Assembly: GCA_045561575.1 (NCBI GenBank)
Contig: JBJKXM010000016.1
Span: 1 to 13,424, forward strand
Source: GCA-002715885 sp045561575
GTDB taxonomy: Bacteria; Bacteroidota; Bacteroidia; Flavobacteriales; BACL11
Length of the DNA stretch: 13,424 nt
Direction of reading: 5' to 3'
Part shown: piece by piece, positions 6,610 to 13,226 of the stretch
How the letters are laid out: every line of letters begins with the position of its first letter
Numbering within the stretch: position 1 is the first letter of the stretch
Position numbers and translations under genes: made by a program
The notes under the pieces: model-generated
Told to the model about the DNA's origin: nothing
The model's database searches: none
The model's input: the letters and a program-made list of their open reading frames with translations, nothing else

Positions 6610-7563
6610 TTAAAAAATCCAAAAATTAGTATGGCGATTATGTTGAAAGGCAGGTATATAAAATGACAATACAATTTCATGTGTTCCAAAATTATAATTC
6701 ATTATACTTGATGATAATTGATAATCATATGAATAACCTATGTGCATCTTGTTTGCTTTAAAACCAAAACCAAATGAAGAAGTCTCATCTGAACCGTATG
6801 CTACAGATATCCAATTATTCTTTAAGTATTTTATTTTCGCGACAAAATCTGTTACAGTATTTTTATTGTCAAAATTTCTAGATAAAATAATTGGTTCAAA
6901 CTGCCAATCGTTATTTATAATGTCAAAATTGTATGAAATTAATGAGTAAAAAATTCGTTCTCTTAAATTTTTACCAAAACTTGATTTTCCAACAGTCTGG
7001 TTTGACTGTACTAAAACCTCTCCATCAAAAGATGATTGTAACATATTCACACATGAAAAACCAATTGAAAGATTTTCATTATATAAATAAAGTCCTGAAG
7101 AAAGGTCAACGGAAGCAGAGCTATATGTTGATGCTGAAAATGCAGGATCACTATTATTAGGCAAATCTTCTTGGTCAAAATTAATTGAATAGTACATAAA
7201 ACTTGGAGCTAGACCAAAGGATAAAAAAGTTCTATTTGAATTTAAAGGAACATGGAATGCATATGTTGTCTGTAAATCTATTTTCATAGATGGCGATGCT
7301 TGTTCAATATTTAATACACCCCCAAAAGCATTATTTTGATCAACTAATTTATGATAACTCATTGAAGAAGATAAAGGTGCGTCTTCAAAGCCTAGCCATT
7401 GTTGCCTAGTTTGAAAAACTAATGGATTATAAGTTTTACTTCCACTTACGGCAGGATTAAAAAGAATTTCATTACTAAAAAATTGTGTGTAATTAGTTTG
7501 TTGTTGAGACATCAACAAATTAATTGAACTACATAAAAATATTACTAATAAAAACTTTTTCAT
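6610..7563 (-). CDS. PorP/SprF family type IX secretion system membrane protein
   Basis: A 317-residue outer-membrane protein with a signal peptide (MKKFLLVIFLCSSINLLMSQ, cleavage near 19-20). The mature start QQTNYTQFFSNEILFNPAVSGSKTYNPLVFQTRQQWLGFEDAPLSSSMSYH is the hallmark of the PorP/SprF family. Alternating aromatic strands follow (SFGLAPSFMYYSINF, GLYLYNENLSIGFSCVNML, WISVAYGSDETSSFGFGFKANKMHIGYSYDY), consistent with a beta barrel, and the chain ends in Phe (TNFWIF). In Flavobacterium johnsoniae, SprF is needed for secretion of SprB, and SprF-like proteins act as partners for cargo with type B C-terminal domains. Here the ATG directly follows the stop of just such a cargo gene with no intervening base, so the pair is likely a dedicated cargo and partner unit. 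The epimerase gene follows after 1 base. It is one of many expected paralogues, not necessarily the core PorP. Confidence 0.93.
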   Translation of the reverse strand: MKKFLLVIFLCSSINLLMSQQQTNYTQFFSNEILFNPAVSGSKTYNPLVFQTRQQWLGFEDAPLSSSMSYHKLVDQNNAFGGVLNIEQASPSMKIDLQTTYAFHVPLNSNRTFLSFGLAPSFMYYSINFDQEDLPNNSDPAFSASTYSSASVDLSSGLYLYNENLSIGFSCVNMLQSSFDGEVLVQSNQTVGKSSFGKNLRERIFYSLISYNFDIINNDWQFEPIILSRNFDNKNTVTDFVAKIKYLKNNWISVAYGSDETSSFGFGFKANKMHIGYSYDYQLSSSIMNYNFGTHEIVLSFYIPAFQHNRHTNFWIF

Positions 7564-8664
7564 TTAACGTACAATTGTTATTGTCCCCTTATAAACATCA
7601 TTTATTTCATCAATACTTATAACATAATAGTATGTTGAGGAAGGGAGGTTATTCCCATTTAAATCAGTTCCATTAAATGATTCACTAACAGAATTTTGAT
7701 AATTTCTTCTTCTAAAAACCTTATATCCATTTTTTGAATAAATTTCAATTAATGCGTTAGGATAAATATCAATATTTTCAATTTCCCAAATATCGTTAAT
7801 ACCATCGTTATTAGGAGAGAATACTTTAGTAGGATTTAAACAAACATTTGACTCAATCGGTATTTCCACAGTATCATAAGACACGCAAGAATTGTTATCA
7901 GTTATCATTACAGAATATAATCCGGGAGTCAGATTGTATATTGTGGACGCAGAAGAATCTACAGATTCTGTAAAATCATCATCAGACCAACTAAAGGTAA
8001 ATGGAGGGTTACCGTCACTAACAAAGACTCTAGCCTCTGCAGATTTATCGTCCTTGCAAATAACACCAACAAATGAAGAAAAGGTTTTCATTGATGGAAT
8101 TGGATCAATTTTTAAATACTTTGTTACTTGACAACCATTATTATCAGTAATAATTAAAGAATATGGTAAGAGTGGATTAGGTTGCAAATTATAATTATCT
8201 AATGTATTTACACCATTAGACCATTGAACAGAATGTGGCGGAGTTCCTCCAATAATACTAGTATAAACATTAGCAGAATCAAGCATGTTACATTGTCCTT
8301 CAATATCAAAAATTGCTTGAATTTCTGAGGTTTCTTCAATTGTAATAGTATCTTTTGGGTTGCCATAAATATCTAAATTAGAACACAATAGTTGAGAGCT
8401 TGTATCACCTGGAATAATGTTTTTAACGATAGTTAAAACATAATCTCCTGCATACAATAAAGATAAATTTGTTGAATTGCTAGTGTATCCATTTGGTCCT
8501 GTCCACCAAAAAGAAATATTAGGATCGTTAAAACTAATATCAATTGAGCCAGTATTTTCAGAAAAACAATTAACATGTGTGTAACTGTCTAAATTAAATT
8601 GACATTGAGCTATTAAACTAACATTAGTAGTCAATAAAAAAAATATTATGAAAAAATGCTTCAT
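7564..8664 (-). CDS. Secreted protein with SprB-like repeats and T9SS type B sorting domain
   Basis: A 366-residue secreted protein. Residues 1-20 are a signal peptide (MKHFFIIFFLLTTNVSLIAQ). The body carries SprB/PKD-like repeats: a degenerate one around 31-80 (FWWTGPNGYTSNS...LYAGDYVLTIV), one at about 122-186 (GGTPPHSVQWSNG...YSLIITDNNGC) and one at about 199-268 (GNPPFTFSWSDDD...YSVMITDNNSC), each with Cys residues and a TDNN-C ending. Residues 279-366 (VFSPNNDGINDIWEIENIDIYPNALIEIYSKNGYKVF...NGNNLPSSTYYYVI...GTITIVR) are a gliding-motility-associated C-terminal domain (type B sorting signal). It is expected to cross the outer membrane through the T9SS and stay at the surface or be released. 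The ATG at 8662-8664 was chosen because the signal peptide begins there; an extension upstream would run through the tRNA-Cys terminator. It is first in the operon with PorP and epimerase. It is much smaller than SprB; adhesion is a guess. Confidence 0.92.
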   Translation of the reverse strand: MKHFFIIFFLLTTNVSLIAQCQFNLDSYTHVNCFSENTGSIDISFNDPNISFWWTGPNGYTSNSTNLSLLYAGDYVLTIVKNIIPGDTSSQLLCSNLDIYGNPKDTITIEETSEIQAIFDIEGQCNMLDSANVYTSIIGGTPPHSVQWSNGVNTLDNYNLQPNPLLPYSLIITDNNGCQVTKYLKIDPIPSMKTFSSFVGVICKDDKSAEARVFVSDGNPPFTFSWSDDDFTESVDSSASTIYNLTPGLYSVMITDNNSCVSYDTVEIPIESNVCLNPTKVFSPNNDGINDIWEIENIDIYPNALIEIYSKNGYKVFRRRNYQNSVSESFNGTDLNGNNLPSSTYYYVISIDEINDVYKGTITIVR

Positions 8665-8684
8665 TAAATTATTTACTAGGTACA

Positions 8685-8692
8685 CAAATATA
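8685..8692 (-). promoter_or_regulatory. Candidate -7 element TATATTTG for the T9SS cargo operon
   Basis: The minus strand reads TATATTTG, a full match to TAnnTTTG, between the tRNA-Cys terminator and the cargo ATG (8664), giving a leader of about 15 bases. Because the terminator hairpin lies immediately upstream, the operon needs a promoter here. No good -33 TTTG is seen; that position falls in the terminator hairpin. Confidence 0.55.
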
Positions 8693-8693
8693 T

Positions 8694-8722
8694 AAAAAAT
8701 GCTCGCTAAAAGCGAGCATTTT
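8694..8722 (-). terminator. Intrinsic terminator downstream of tRNA-Cys
   Basis: A perfect 11-bp stem (AAAATGCTCGC at 8696-8706 with GCGAGCATTTT at 8712-8722) encloses a 5-base loop. On the minus strand it is followed by a run of T (complement of 8694-8699). It begins 1 base after the tRNA-Cys discriminator base and separates the tRNA transcript from the T9SS cargo operon. Confidence 0.88.
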
Positions 8723-8723
8723 G

Positions 8724-8794
8724 AGGTATCGAGCGGATTCGAACCGCTGTAGATGGTGTTGCAGACCACTGCCTAGCCGCTCGGCCACGATACC
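8724..8794 (-). tRNA. tRNA-Cys (anticodon GCA)
   Basis: A complete 71-base cloverleaf on the minus strand: acceptor GGTATCG/CGATACC, short D arm GCC...GGC, anticodon stem GTGGT/ACCAT with loop CTGCAAC (anticodon GCA), T arm AGCGG-TTCGAAT-CCGCT, and discriminator T (U73), the main cysteine identity base. CCA is not encoded. It has its own promoter upstream and terminator downstream, so it is a single-gene transcription unit. Confidence 0.97.
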
Positions 8795-8804
8795 ATTATT
8801 CAGA

Positions 8805-8835
8805 CAAATTTAAATATTCATTATAATATTACAAA
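8805..8835 (-). promoter_or_regulatory. Bacteroidota-type promoter of tRNA-Cys (TTTG-N19-TAnnTTTG)
   Basis: The minus strand carries TTTG (complement of 8832-8835), then exactly 19 bases, then TAAATTTG (complement of 8805-8812). This is the full -33/-7 consensus recognised by the unusual primary sigma factor of Bacteroidota. The -7 box ends 10 bases before the first base of tRNA-Cys. It is the best promoter in the window. Confidence 0.8.
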
Positions 8836-8848
8836 ATTAGTTTTCATG

Positions 8849-9409
8849 TTATTTTCCGTTTAAATTATTCATGGTTAAATTAATACCAATACTAACAAAA
8901 GAATAAATTATTTTTTTAGCCTTATCTATATTAGATTCAAGATCATTAAGTTGGGTATCATCCCAATTACCTAATACATAATCAGATTGATATCCTTTAA
9001 CAAAATCATTGCCTATGCCAAATCTAAGTCTTGGAAAATTATCACTTAAATGTTCTGAAATATTTTTTAATCCGTTGTGCCCTCCTGATGAACCTTTTGC
9101 TCTTAATCTTAATGTTCCATAAGGTAAGGCAAGATCATCTGTAATAATTAATAGATTTTCTGTTTTAATTTTTTCATTTTGAAGCCAATAGTTTACAGCT
9201 TTACCACTTAGGTTCATAAATGTATTGGGCTTTAATAAAGTTAAAGATCTTCCCCTGTGTTTTGTCTTTGATATTTCTCCATATCTTTCAACACTAAAAG
9301 TTTGATCATTTTCTTTAGCAATAGAATCTAAAACATCAAAACCTATATTATGACGAGTATTTTCATACTCAGAGCCAGGATTTCCTAATCCAACAATTAA
9401 AAATTTCAC
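8849..9409 (-). CDS. pth: Peptidyl-tRNA hydrolase
   Basis: A 186-residue Pth enzyme that releases tRNA from prematurely dissociated peptidyl-tRNAs in the cytoplasm. Family residues are all present: FLIVGLGNPGSEYENTRHNIGF with Asn10 and catalytic His20, KPNTFMNLSG with Asn66, ITDDLALPYG with Asp91 (equivalent of E. coli Asp93), and RAKGSSGGHNGLKNI with Asn112. Length is normal (about 190). The ATG start matches the conserved N-terminus MKFLIVGLGNPG. It lies 3 bases downstream of rplY on the same strand; rplY-pth adjacency is common in bacteria and joins two translation genes in one message. No terminator-like hairpin is evident between its stop and the tRNA-Cys promoter region. Confidence 0.96.
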   Translation of the reverse strand: MKFLIVGLGNPGSEYENTRHNIGFDVLDSIAKENDQTFSVERYGEISKTKHRGRSLTLLKPNTFMNLSGKAVNYWLQNEKIKTENLLIITDDLALPYGTLRLRAKGSSGGHNGLKNISEHLSDNFPRLRFGIGNDFVKGYQSDYVLGNWDDTQLNDLESNIDKAKKIIYSFVSIGINLTMNNLNGK

Positions 9410-9412
9410 TTG

Positions 9413-10078
9413 TTAAGCTTCGTTTCCTTCTGCTTTTGCATCTTCAGAAGACTTCTCATCAGAAGCAGGTGCTGCTCCTTCAGCTTCTTCAGCTCCTTCT
9501 TCGCCTTCTTCATCTTCAATTTCTTCTTCAATTGCTGCTCTTGCAGTTTTAACTCCTACCACAACAGCGTTATCAGGTGCTAAAAAAGAATATTTATCTG
9601 ATCTTAGATCTTTAATATAAATAAACTGTCCAATTCTTAACTCTGAAATATCTACTTCAATTGCATTTGGTAAATTTCCAGGTATTGCGCGAGTAATGAT
9701 TTTCTTTCTTCTAAATAAAAGATTTCCTCCATTTCGAACACCTGGTGACATTCCTTGAAGAACAACCGGTATTTCTACAGTAACTTCTTTATCATCAAAT
9801 ACTTCAAGGAAATCTATATGAAGAATTTTATCTGTAACTGGGTGAAATTGAATGTCTTGTAATACACATTTTGTTTTCTTACCTTCTATGTCAAGGTCAA
9901 CAAGAAAAACATCTGATGTATAAATAAGTTTTCTAAGATCATTTTCATGAGCATAGAAACACACTTGCTTTTCTCCCCCGTAAAGTACGCATGGTACATT
10001 ACCCTGATTTCTTAACGCTTTTGAAGAAGATTTACCAACATTTTCTCTTTCTTTTACGCTAATTGCTAGTGATTTCAT
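9413..10078 (-). CDS. rplY: 50S ribosomal protein L25, CTC/TL5 form (bL25)
   Basis: A 221-residue bL25 that binds 5S rRNA. Residues about 1-90 are the 5S-binding domain (VKERENVGKSSSKALRNQGNVPCVLYGG, then CVLQDIQFHPVTDKILHIDFLEV). Residues about 95-180 are the second beta domain of the long CTC form (VEIPVVLQGMSPGVRNGGNLLFRRKKIITRAIPGNLPNAIEVDISELRIG). From about 183 the chain becomes an acidic, low-complexity tail rich in Glu, Ala and Gly (IEEEIEDEEGEEGAEEAEGAAPA...), typical of Bacteroidota and presumably disordered. The tail uses more G and C than its surroundings because of Ala, Gly and Glu codons. It is the middle gene of prs - rplY - pth, 24 bases after prs and 3 bases before pth. Confidence 0.96.
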   Translation of the reverse strand: MKSLAISVKERENVGKSSSKALRNQGNVPCVLYGGEKQVCFYAHENDLRKLIYTSDVFLVDLDIEGKKTKCVLQDIQFHPVTDKILHIDFLEVFDDKEVTVEIPVVLQGMSPGVRNGGNLLFRRKKIITRAIPGNLPNAIEVDISELRIGQFIYIKDLRSDKYSFLAPDNAVVVGVKTARAAIEEEIEDEEGEEGAEEAEGAAPASDEKSSEDAKAEGNEA

Positions 10079-10102
10079 GTTTAATTTATTTTAGGTTAAT
10101 TA

Positions 10103-11035
10103 TTATCTTAAAAAGTTTTTTGAAATAGATTCATTTTTTAATACTGCATCTATTGAATTTGCAAATAGATTAGCAATAGACAAAACTTTTACTTTGTTTG
10201 ATTTATGTTCTTTAGGAATTGTATCAGTAACAACAATTTCTTCAAGTGAAGAGTTATCAATTCTTTCATAAGCTGGGCCAGAAAAAACACCATGTGTGCA
10301 AATTGCTCTAACACTATTTGCGCCTAATTCCTTCATTAACTCTGCAGCTTTTGTTAATGTTCCTGCAGTATCAACCATATCATCAACAATTACTATATCT
10401 TTTCCTGTTACATCACCTATAAGCATCATTTTTCCAACTTCATTTGCTTTTTCTCTGTGCTTGTAGCAAACTACCATTTCTGATTTTAAAAACTTAGCGT
10501 AAGTGTTTGCCCTATTTGAGCCACCCATATCAGGGGCTGCAATAGTTAAGTTAGCTAGATTAAGTGATTTGATATAAGGAATAAAAACTGATGATGAATA
10601 TAAATGATCTACAGGCTTATCAAAAAAACCTTGAATCTGATCGGCGTGTAAATCCATTGTCAAAACTCTATCTGCTCCAGCTGTAGTTAATAGGTTTGCA
10701 ATTAGCTTGGCGCCAATTGGGACTCTTGGTTTTCCTTTTTTGTCCTGTCTTGCATATCCAAAATAAGGAATAACAGCATTTATTTTATATGCCGAAGCTC
10801 TTCTTGCAGCATCAATCATCAAAAGAAGCTCAAGAAGATTATCTCCTGGAGGCATAGTTGATTGTATAATAAATATATCTGCCCCTCTAATAGATTCATG
10901 AAAAGAAGGTTCAAATTCACCATCACTGAATTCAATTATATTTTGGGCACCAAGCTCGACATTATATTCTGATGCGATTGCTTCAGCAATTTTTCTTGAC
11001 GATCTTCCAGTAAAAAATTTAAATGGCCTATTCAT
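10103..11035 (-). CDS. prs: Ribose-phosphate pyrophosphokinase (PRPP synthetase)
   Basis: A 310-residue enzyme making phosphoribosyl pyrophosphate from ribose 5-phosphate and ATP for nucleotide, histidine and tryptophan synthesis. Visible features are the N-terminal FKFFTGRSSRKIAEAIA, the FSDGEFEPSFHESIRG segment, the YFGYARQDKKGKPRVPIGAKL region (91-111), MDLHADQIQGFF with His130, APDMGGSNRANTYAKFL, the KHREK catalytic-loop region (192-196), and the PRPP-binding loop VIVDDMVDTAGTL (215-227). The ATG at 11033-11035 gives the usual length and N-terminus. An upstream in-frame TTG at 11057-11059 overlaps the candidate promoter, so it is not the start. It heads the prs - rplY - pth group and is divergent from the tRNA-Leu unit. 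All key residues seem intact. Confidence 0.97.
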   Translation of the reverse strand: MNRPFKFFTGRSSRKIAEAIASEYNVELGAQNIIEFSDGEFEPSFHESIRGADIFIIQSTMPPGDNLLELLLMIDAARRASAYKINAVIPYFGYARQDKKGKPRVPIGAKLIANLLTTAGADRVLTMDLHADQIQGFFDKPVDHLYSSSVFIPYIKSLNLANLTIAAPDMGGSNRANTYAKFLKSEMVVCYKHREKANEVGKMMLIGDVTGKDIVIVDDMVDTAGTLTKAAELMKELGANSVRAICTHGVFSGPAYERIDNSSLEEIVVTDTIPKEHKSNKVKVLSIANLFANSIDAVLKNESISKNFLR

Positions 11036-11056
11036 TATTTTATATAAAATGGGCTG

Positions 11057-11064
11057 CAAATATA
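11057..11064 (-). promoter_or_regulatory. Candidate -7 element TATATTTG for the prs operon
   Basis: The minus strand reads TATATTTG, matching TAnnTTTG, and ends 21 bases before the prs ATG. The 19-base-upstream position is AT-rich but has no clean TTTG. It would serve prs, rplY and pth. The identical octamer precedes the T9SS cargo gene. Confidence 0.55.
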
Positions 11065-11133
11065 TAATTTTATATCTAAAAAAATATTGTTTTTAAAAAT
11101 TAGAAATTCCAATGTTATTTGATGGTAAAATTC

Positions 11134-11141
11134 TATTTTTA
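11134..11141 (+). promoter_or_regulatory. Possible -7 element TATTTTTA for tRNA-Leu
   Basis: TATTTTTA matches TAnnTTTG at all but the last position and lies 11 bases before the tRNA 5' end, the same distance range as the clear tRNA-Cys promoter. A TTTG-like element at 11118-11121 is too close for normal spacing. The call is tentative. Confidence 0.3.
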
Positions 11142-11152
11142 CAGTCCACTTT

Positions 11153-11234
11153 GCCCAGGTGGCGGAATTGGTAGACGCGTTGGTCTCAAACACCAATGGG
11201 GTAACCCGTGCCGGTTCGATCCCGGCCCTGGGTA
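11153..11234 (+). tRNA. tRNA-Leu (anticodon CAA)
   Basis: A complete 82-base class II tRNA: acceptor GCCCAGG paired with CCTGGGT (first pair G-U), D arm with GGCGGAATTGGTAGACGC, anticodon stem TTGGT/ACCAA and loop CTCAAAC (anticodon CAA, reading UUG), a long variable arm (TGGGGTAACCCGT), T arm GCCGG-TTCGATC-CCGGC, and discriminator A, the leucine identity base. CCA is not encoded. The dCMP deaminase gene starts 32 bases downstream on the same strand with no intrinsic terminator of the usual kind between them. Confidence 0.97.
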
Positions 11235-11243
11235 CAAATACAA

Positions 11244-11260
11244 GTTATTTATCAAATAAC
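11244..11260 (+). other. Short hairpin between tRNA-Leu and the dCMP deaminase start
   Basis: GTTATTT and AAATAAC form a perfect 7-bp inverted repeat with a 3-base loop, ending 6 bases before the comEB ATG. It is AT-rich and lacks a following T-run, so it is unlikely to be an efficient intrinsic terminator. It could mark a processing point between tRNA and mRNA or shape the translation-initiation region. A chance occurrence is also possible in DNA of this composition. Confidence 0.45.
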
Positions 11261-11266
11261 CTAAGA

Positions 11267-11710
11267 ATGAATAAGGAAAAACAAGAAAGATATGACTTTG
11301 CTTATTTAAAATTAGCTCTAGAGTGGGCTAATCTTTCATATTGTAATAGGAAAAAAGTTGGGGCGTTAATTGTAAAAGATAGAATGATAATATCTGATGG
11401 CTACAATGGTTCTCCTTCAGGTTTTGATAATAATTGTGAAGATGAAAATGGAGAAACTCACTGGTACGTATTACATGCTGAAGCAAATGCAATTCTAAAA
11501 ACAGCAAAGTCAAATCATAATTGTTCTGGCGCAACACTATACTTGACTCACTCTCCATGTAAAGAGTGCAGTAAACTTATCCATCAATCAGGTATTAAAC
11601 GTCTGGTATATATTGAACAATACAAAGACAAATCTGGGCTAGATTTTTTAAATGAAGCAGGTGTAGAAATTAAAGAGATTACAAAATCACAGTTATCCAT
11701 AAATGAATAG
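11267..11710 (+). CDS. comEB: Deoxycytidylate (dCMP) deaminase
   Basis: A 147-residue zinc-dependent deaminase converting dCMP to dUMP, the precursor for thymidylate synthesis. The zinc and proton-shuttle motif is HAEANAIL (His70, Glu72) and the second zinc motif is PCKEC (Cys98, Cys101). The sequence RKKVGALIVKDRMIISDGYNGSPSGF...CEDENGETHWYVLHAEANAIL...LSPCKECSKLIHQSGIKR-type core closely matches bacteroidete dCMP deaminases (here THSPCKECSKLIHQ). The ATG at 11267 gives the family N-terminus; the frame is open upstream, but translation from there would run through tRNA-Leu. The last 8 bases overlap the S41 protease gene, implying translational coupling. It may be transcribed together with tRNA-Leu, since the 32-base gap shows no clear promoter. 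No canonical ribosome-binding site is seen. Confidence 0.95.
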   Translation: MNKEKQERYDFAYLKLALEWANLSYCNRKKVGALIVKDRMIISDGYNGSPSGFDNNCEDENGETHWYVLHAEANAILKTAKSNHNCSGATLYLTHSPCKECSKLIHQSGIKRLVYIEQYKDKSGLDFLNEAGVEIKEITKSQLSINE

Positions 11711-13226
11711 TAAGTTTCAACCTATAATATTCTCAATAATATTGATAGTAGGAATTTTGATTGGAAAAAACTTCAATCAGAAGTCTAATGTCTCAACCAA
11801 CGATAAAATAAACTCTATTTTAAATTTAATTAACACACACTATGTCGACAGCATTAAAGAAAATTTTGAAGAAGAGGTAATTAATTCAATAATTAAAGAT
11901 TTAGATCCGCATACATCATATATTTCTACTAAAAATTATCAAAATATTGAAGAAAGTATGCTTGGTGGTTTTAGTGGTATTGGAATTGAATTCAATATAA
12001 TCAATGATTCAATTGTGGTGGTTTCTCCAATAAATGGAGGGCCATCTGAAAAATTAGGAATCAAATCCGGAGATAGAATTGTATTTGTAGATAGTGTAAA
12101 TGTGGCTGGTATTGGAATTGAGAATAATGATGTTATCAAAAAATTAAGAGGCGAAAAGGGAACAAAAGTTTCTGTCAAAATAAAAAGAAGAGGGATTGCT
12201 GAATTACTTGATTTTGATATTATACGAAATACTATCCCCATAAACAGTGTAGATGTTTCGATAATGTTAAATGATACTATTGGGTTCATAAAAATCAACC
12301 GATTTTCTGCAAAGACAACAGATGAGTTTAATAAGGCAGCAGAAAAATTATTAAATAGCGGAATGCAAAAATTAATTATTGACCTAAGAGACAATCCTGG
12401 CGGATACCTGAGTGCGGCAGTTAATATTTGTGACAAACTATTAAATAAAGGAGAGTTGATTGTATATACACAAGGGAGGATGAGGGATAAAAATGAGATT
12501 TTTTCAAGAAGAACTCATAAACTAGAAAAAACTAAAGTTGTAGTTCTTATAAATGAAGGGTCTGCCTCTGCTTCAGAAATAATTGCTGGGGCAGTTCAAG
12601 ACAATGATAGAGGAACAATAATAGGAAGAAGGTCTTTTGGAAAAGGTTTAGTGCAAGAAGAAATAAAAATGAATGATGGCTCTGCAATTAGATTAACAAC
12701 ACAAAGATACTACACTCCATCTGGCAGATCAATACAAAAAAATTACGAAAAAAATAATGAAGAATATTTTCTAGAACAATTTCAAAGAAATGACACAATA
12801 TTTCCTGACTCATTAAAATACACAACAAAAAAAGGCAGAATAGTTTTTGGAGGAGGTGGAATCAAGCCAGATATTAATATTAGCAGAGATACATTGTTAA
12901 ATTTTAGTGTAATAAATAAAATTATTATGAAAGGATGGATAAGAGATTTTAGCATGCAATACTCTGATGACAATAGAGATAACGTCTTTAAAATTACTAA
13001 CTCAAAAGAATATCTAAATAGAATTCAAAAAATAATATTTAATCAATTTATTAATTACATAAATAGATTCGACAGTAATATTACTAAGGATTTAAAAAGT
13101 AATGATATTGAATTTTTAGAAAAACAAATAATTGCAAACATTGCTAGAAACATATGGAGTAATGAAGATTATTATAGAATAATTCTAGATGATGATGAGT
13201 TTATATTAAAGGCATATGATAACTAA
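11703..13226 (+). CDS. S41 family C-terminal processing peptidase (CtpA/Prc type)
   Basis: A 507-residue serine protease. Residues 7-21 form one membrane anchor (PIIFSIILIVGILIG), so the enzyme is probably held on the periplasmic face. Residues about 35-80 match the N-terminal helical region (INTHYVDSIKENFEEEVINSIIKDLDPHTSYIS), about 88-165 are a PDZ domain (GGFSGIGIEF...GGPSEKLGIKSGDRIVFVD), and 190-345 are the catalytic core. The Ser/Lys dyad is Ser289 in EGSASASEI and Lys314 in SFGKGLVQ, with Gln318; the 25-residue Ser-Lys spacing matches Prc and CtpB. IIDLRDNPGGYL is also diagnostic. The C-terminal extension (about 350-507) is typical of bacteroidete homologues. The ATG overlaps the comEB stop by 8 bases. 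It cleaves substrates near their C-termini; substrates here are unknown. Its TAA abuts the stop of a convergent reading frame. Confidence 0.95.
   Translation: MNSKFQPIIFSIILIVGILIGKNFNQKSNVSTNDKINSILNLINTHYVDSIKENFEEEVINSIIKDLDPHTSYISTKNYQNIEESMLGGFSGIGIEFNIINDSIVVVSPINGGPSEKLGIKSGDRIVFVDSVNVAGIGIENNDVIKKLRGEKGTKVSVKIKRRGIAELLDFDIIRNTIPINSVDVSIMLNDTIGFIKINRFSAKTTDEFNKAAEKLLNSGMQKLIIDLRDNPGGYLSAAVNICDKLLNKGELIVYTQGRMRDKNEIFSRRTHKLEKTKVVVLINEGSASASEIIAGAVQDNDRGTIIGRRSFGKGLVQEEIKMNDGSAIRLTTQRYYTPSGRSIQKNYEKNNEEYFLEQFQRNDTIFPDSLKYTTKKGRIVFGGGGIKPDINISRDTLLNFSVINKIIMKGWIRDFSMQYSDDNRDNVFKITNSKEYLNRIQKIIFNQFINYINRFDSNITKDLKSNDIEFLEKQIIANIARNIWSNEDYYRIILDDDEFILKAYDN

Noticed and set aside
6609..6689. 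Upstream extension of the epimerase frame (MEHMKLYCHFIYLPF...)
   Set aside because: It overlaps the PorP/SprF coding sequence in another frame and has no likeness to epimerase; MEKIEHIGIAV is the family start.
6740..7160. Two short plus-strand frames within the PorP/SprF gene
   Set aside because: They are antisense to a confident outer-membrane protein gene and show no domain.
8665..8769. Upstream extension of the T9SS cargo frame
   Set aside because: It runs through the tRNA-Cys gene and its terminator; the signal peptide starts at the ATG at 8662-8664.
11036..11059. TTG start giving an eight-residue longer prs
   Set aside because: The TTG lies within the candidate -7 promoter element, and the ATG at 11033-11035 gives the usual PRPP synthetase length.
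11159..11266. N-terminal extension of the dCMP deaminase frame (MAELVDALVSNTNG...)
   Set aside because: These codons are the body of tRNA-Leu read as protein, a well-known artefact; the deaminase family N-terminus begins at the ATG at 11267.
11939..12436. 165-codon minus-strand frame inside the S41 protease gene
   Set aside because: It is antisense to the PDZ and catalytic core of a clear protease, with no recognisable domain; long antisense frames arise by chance here.
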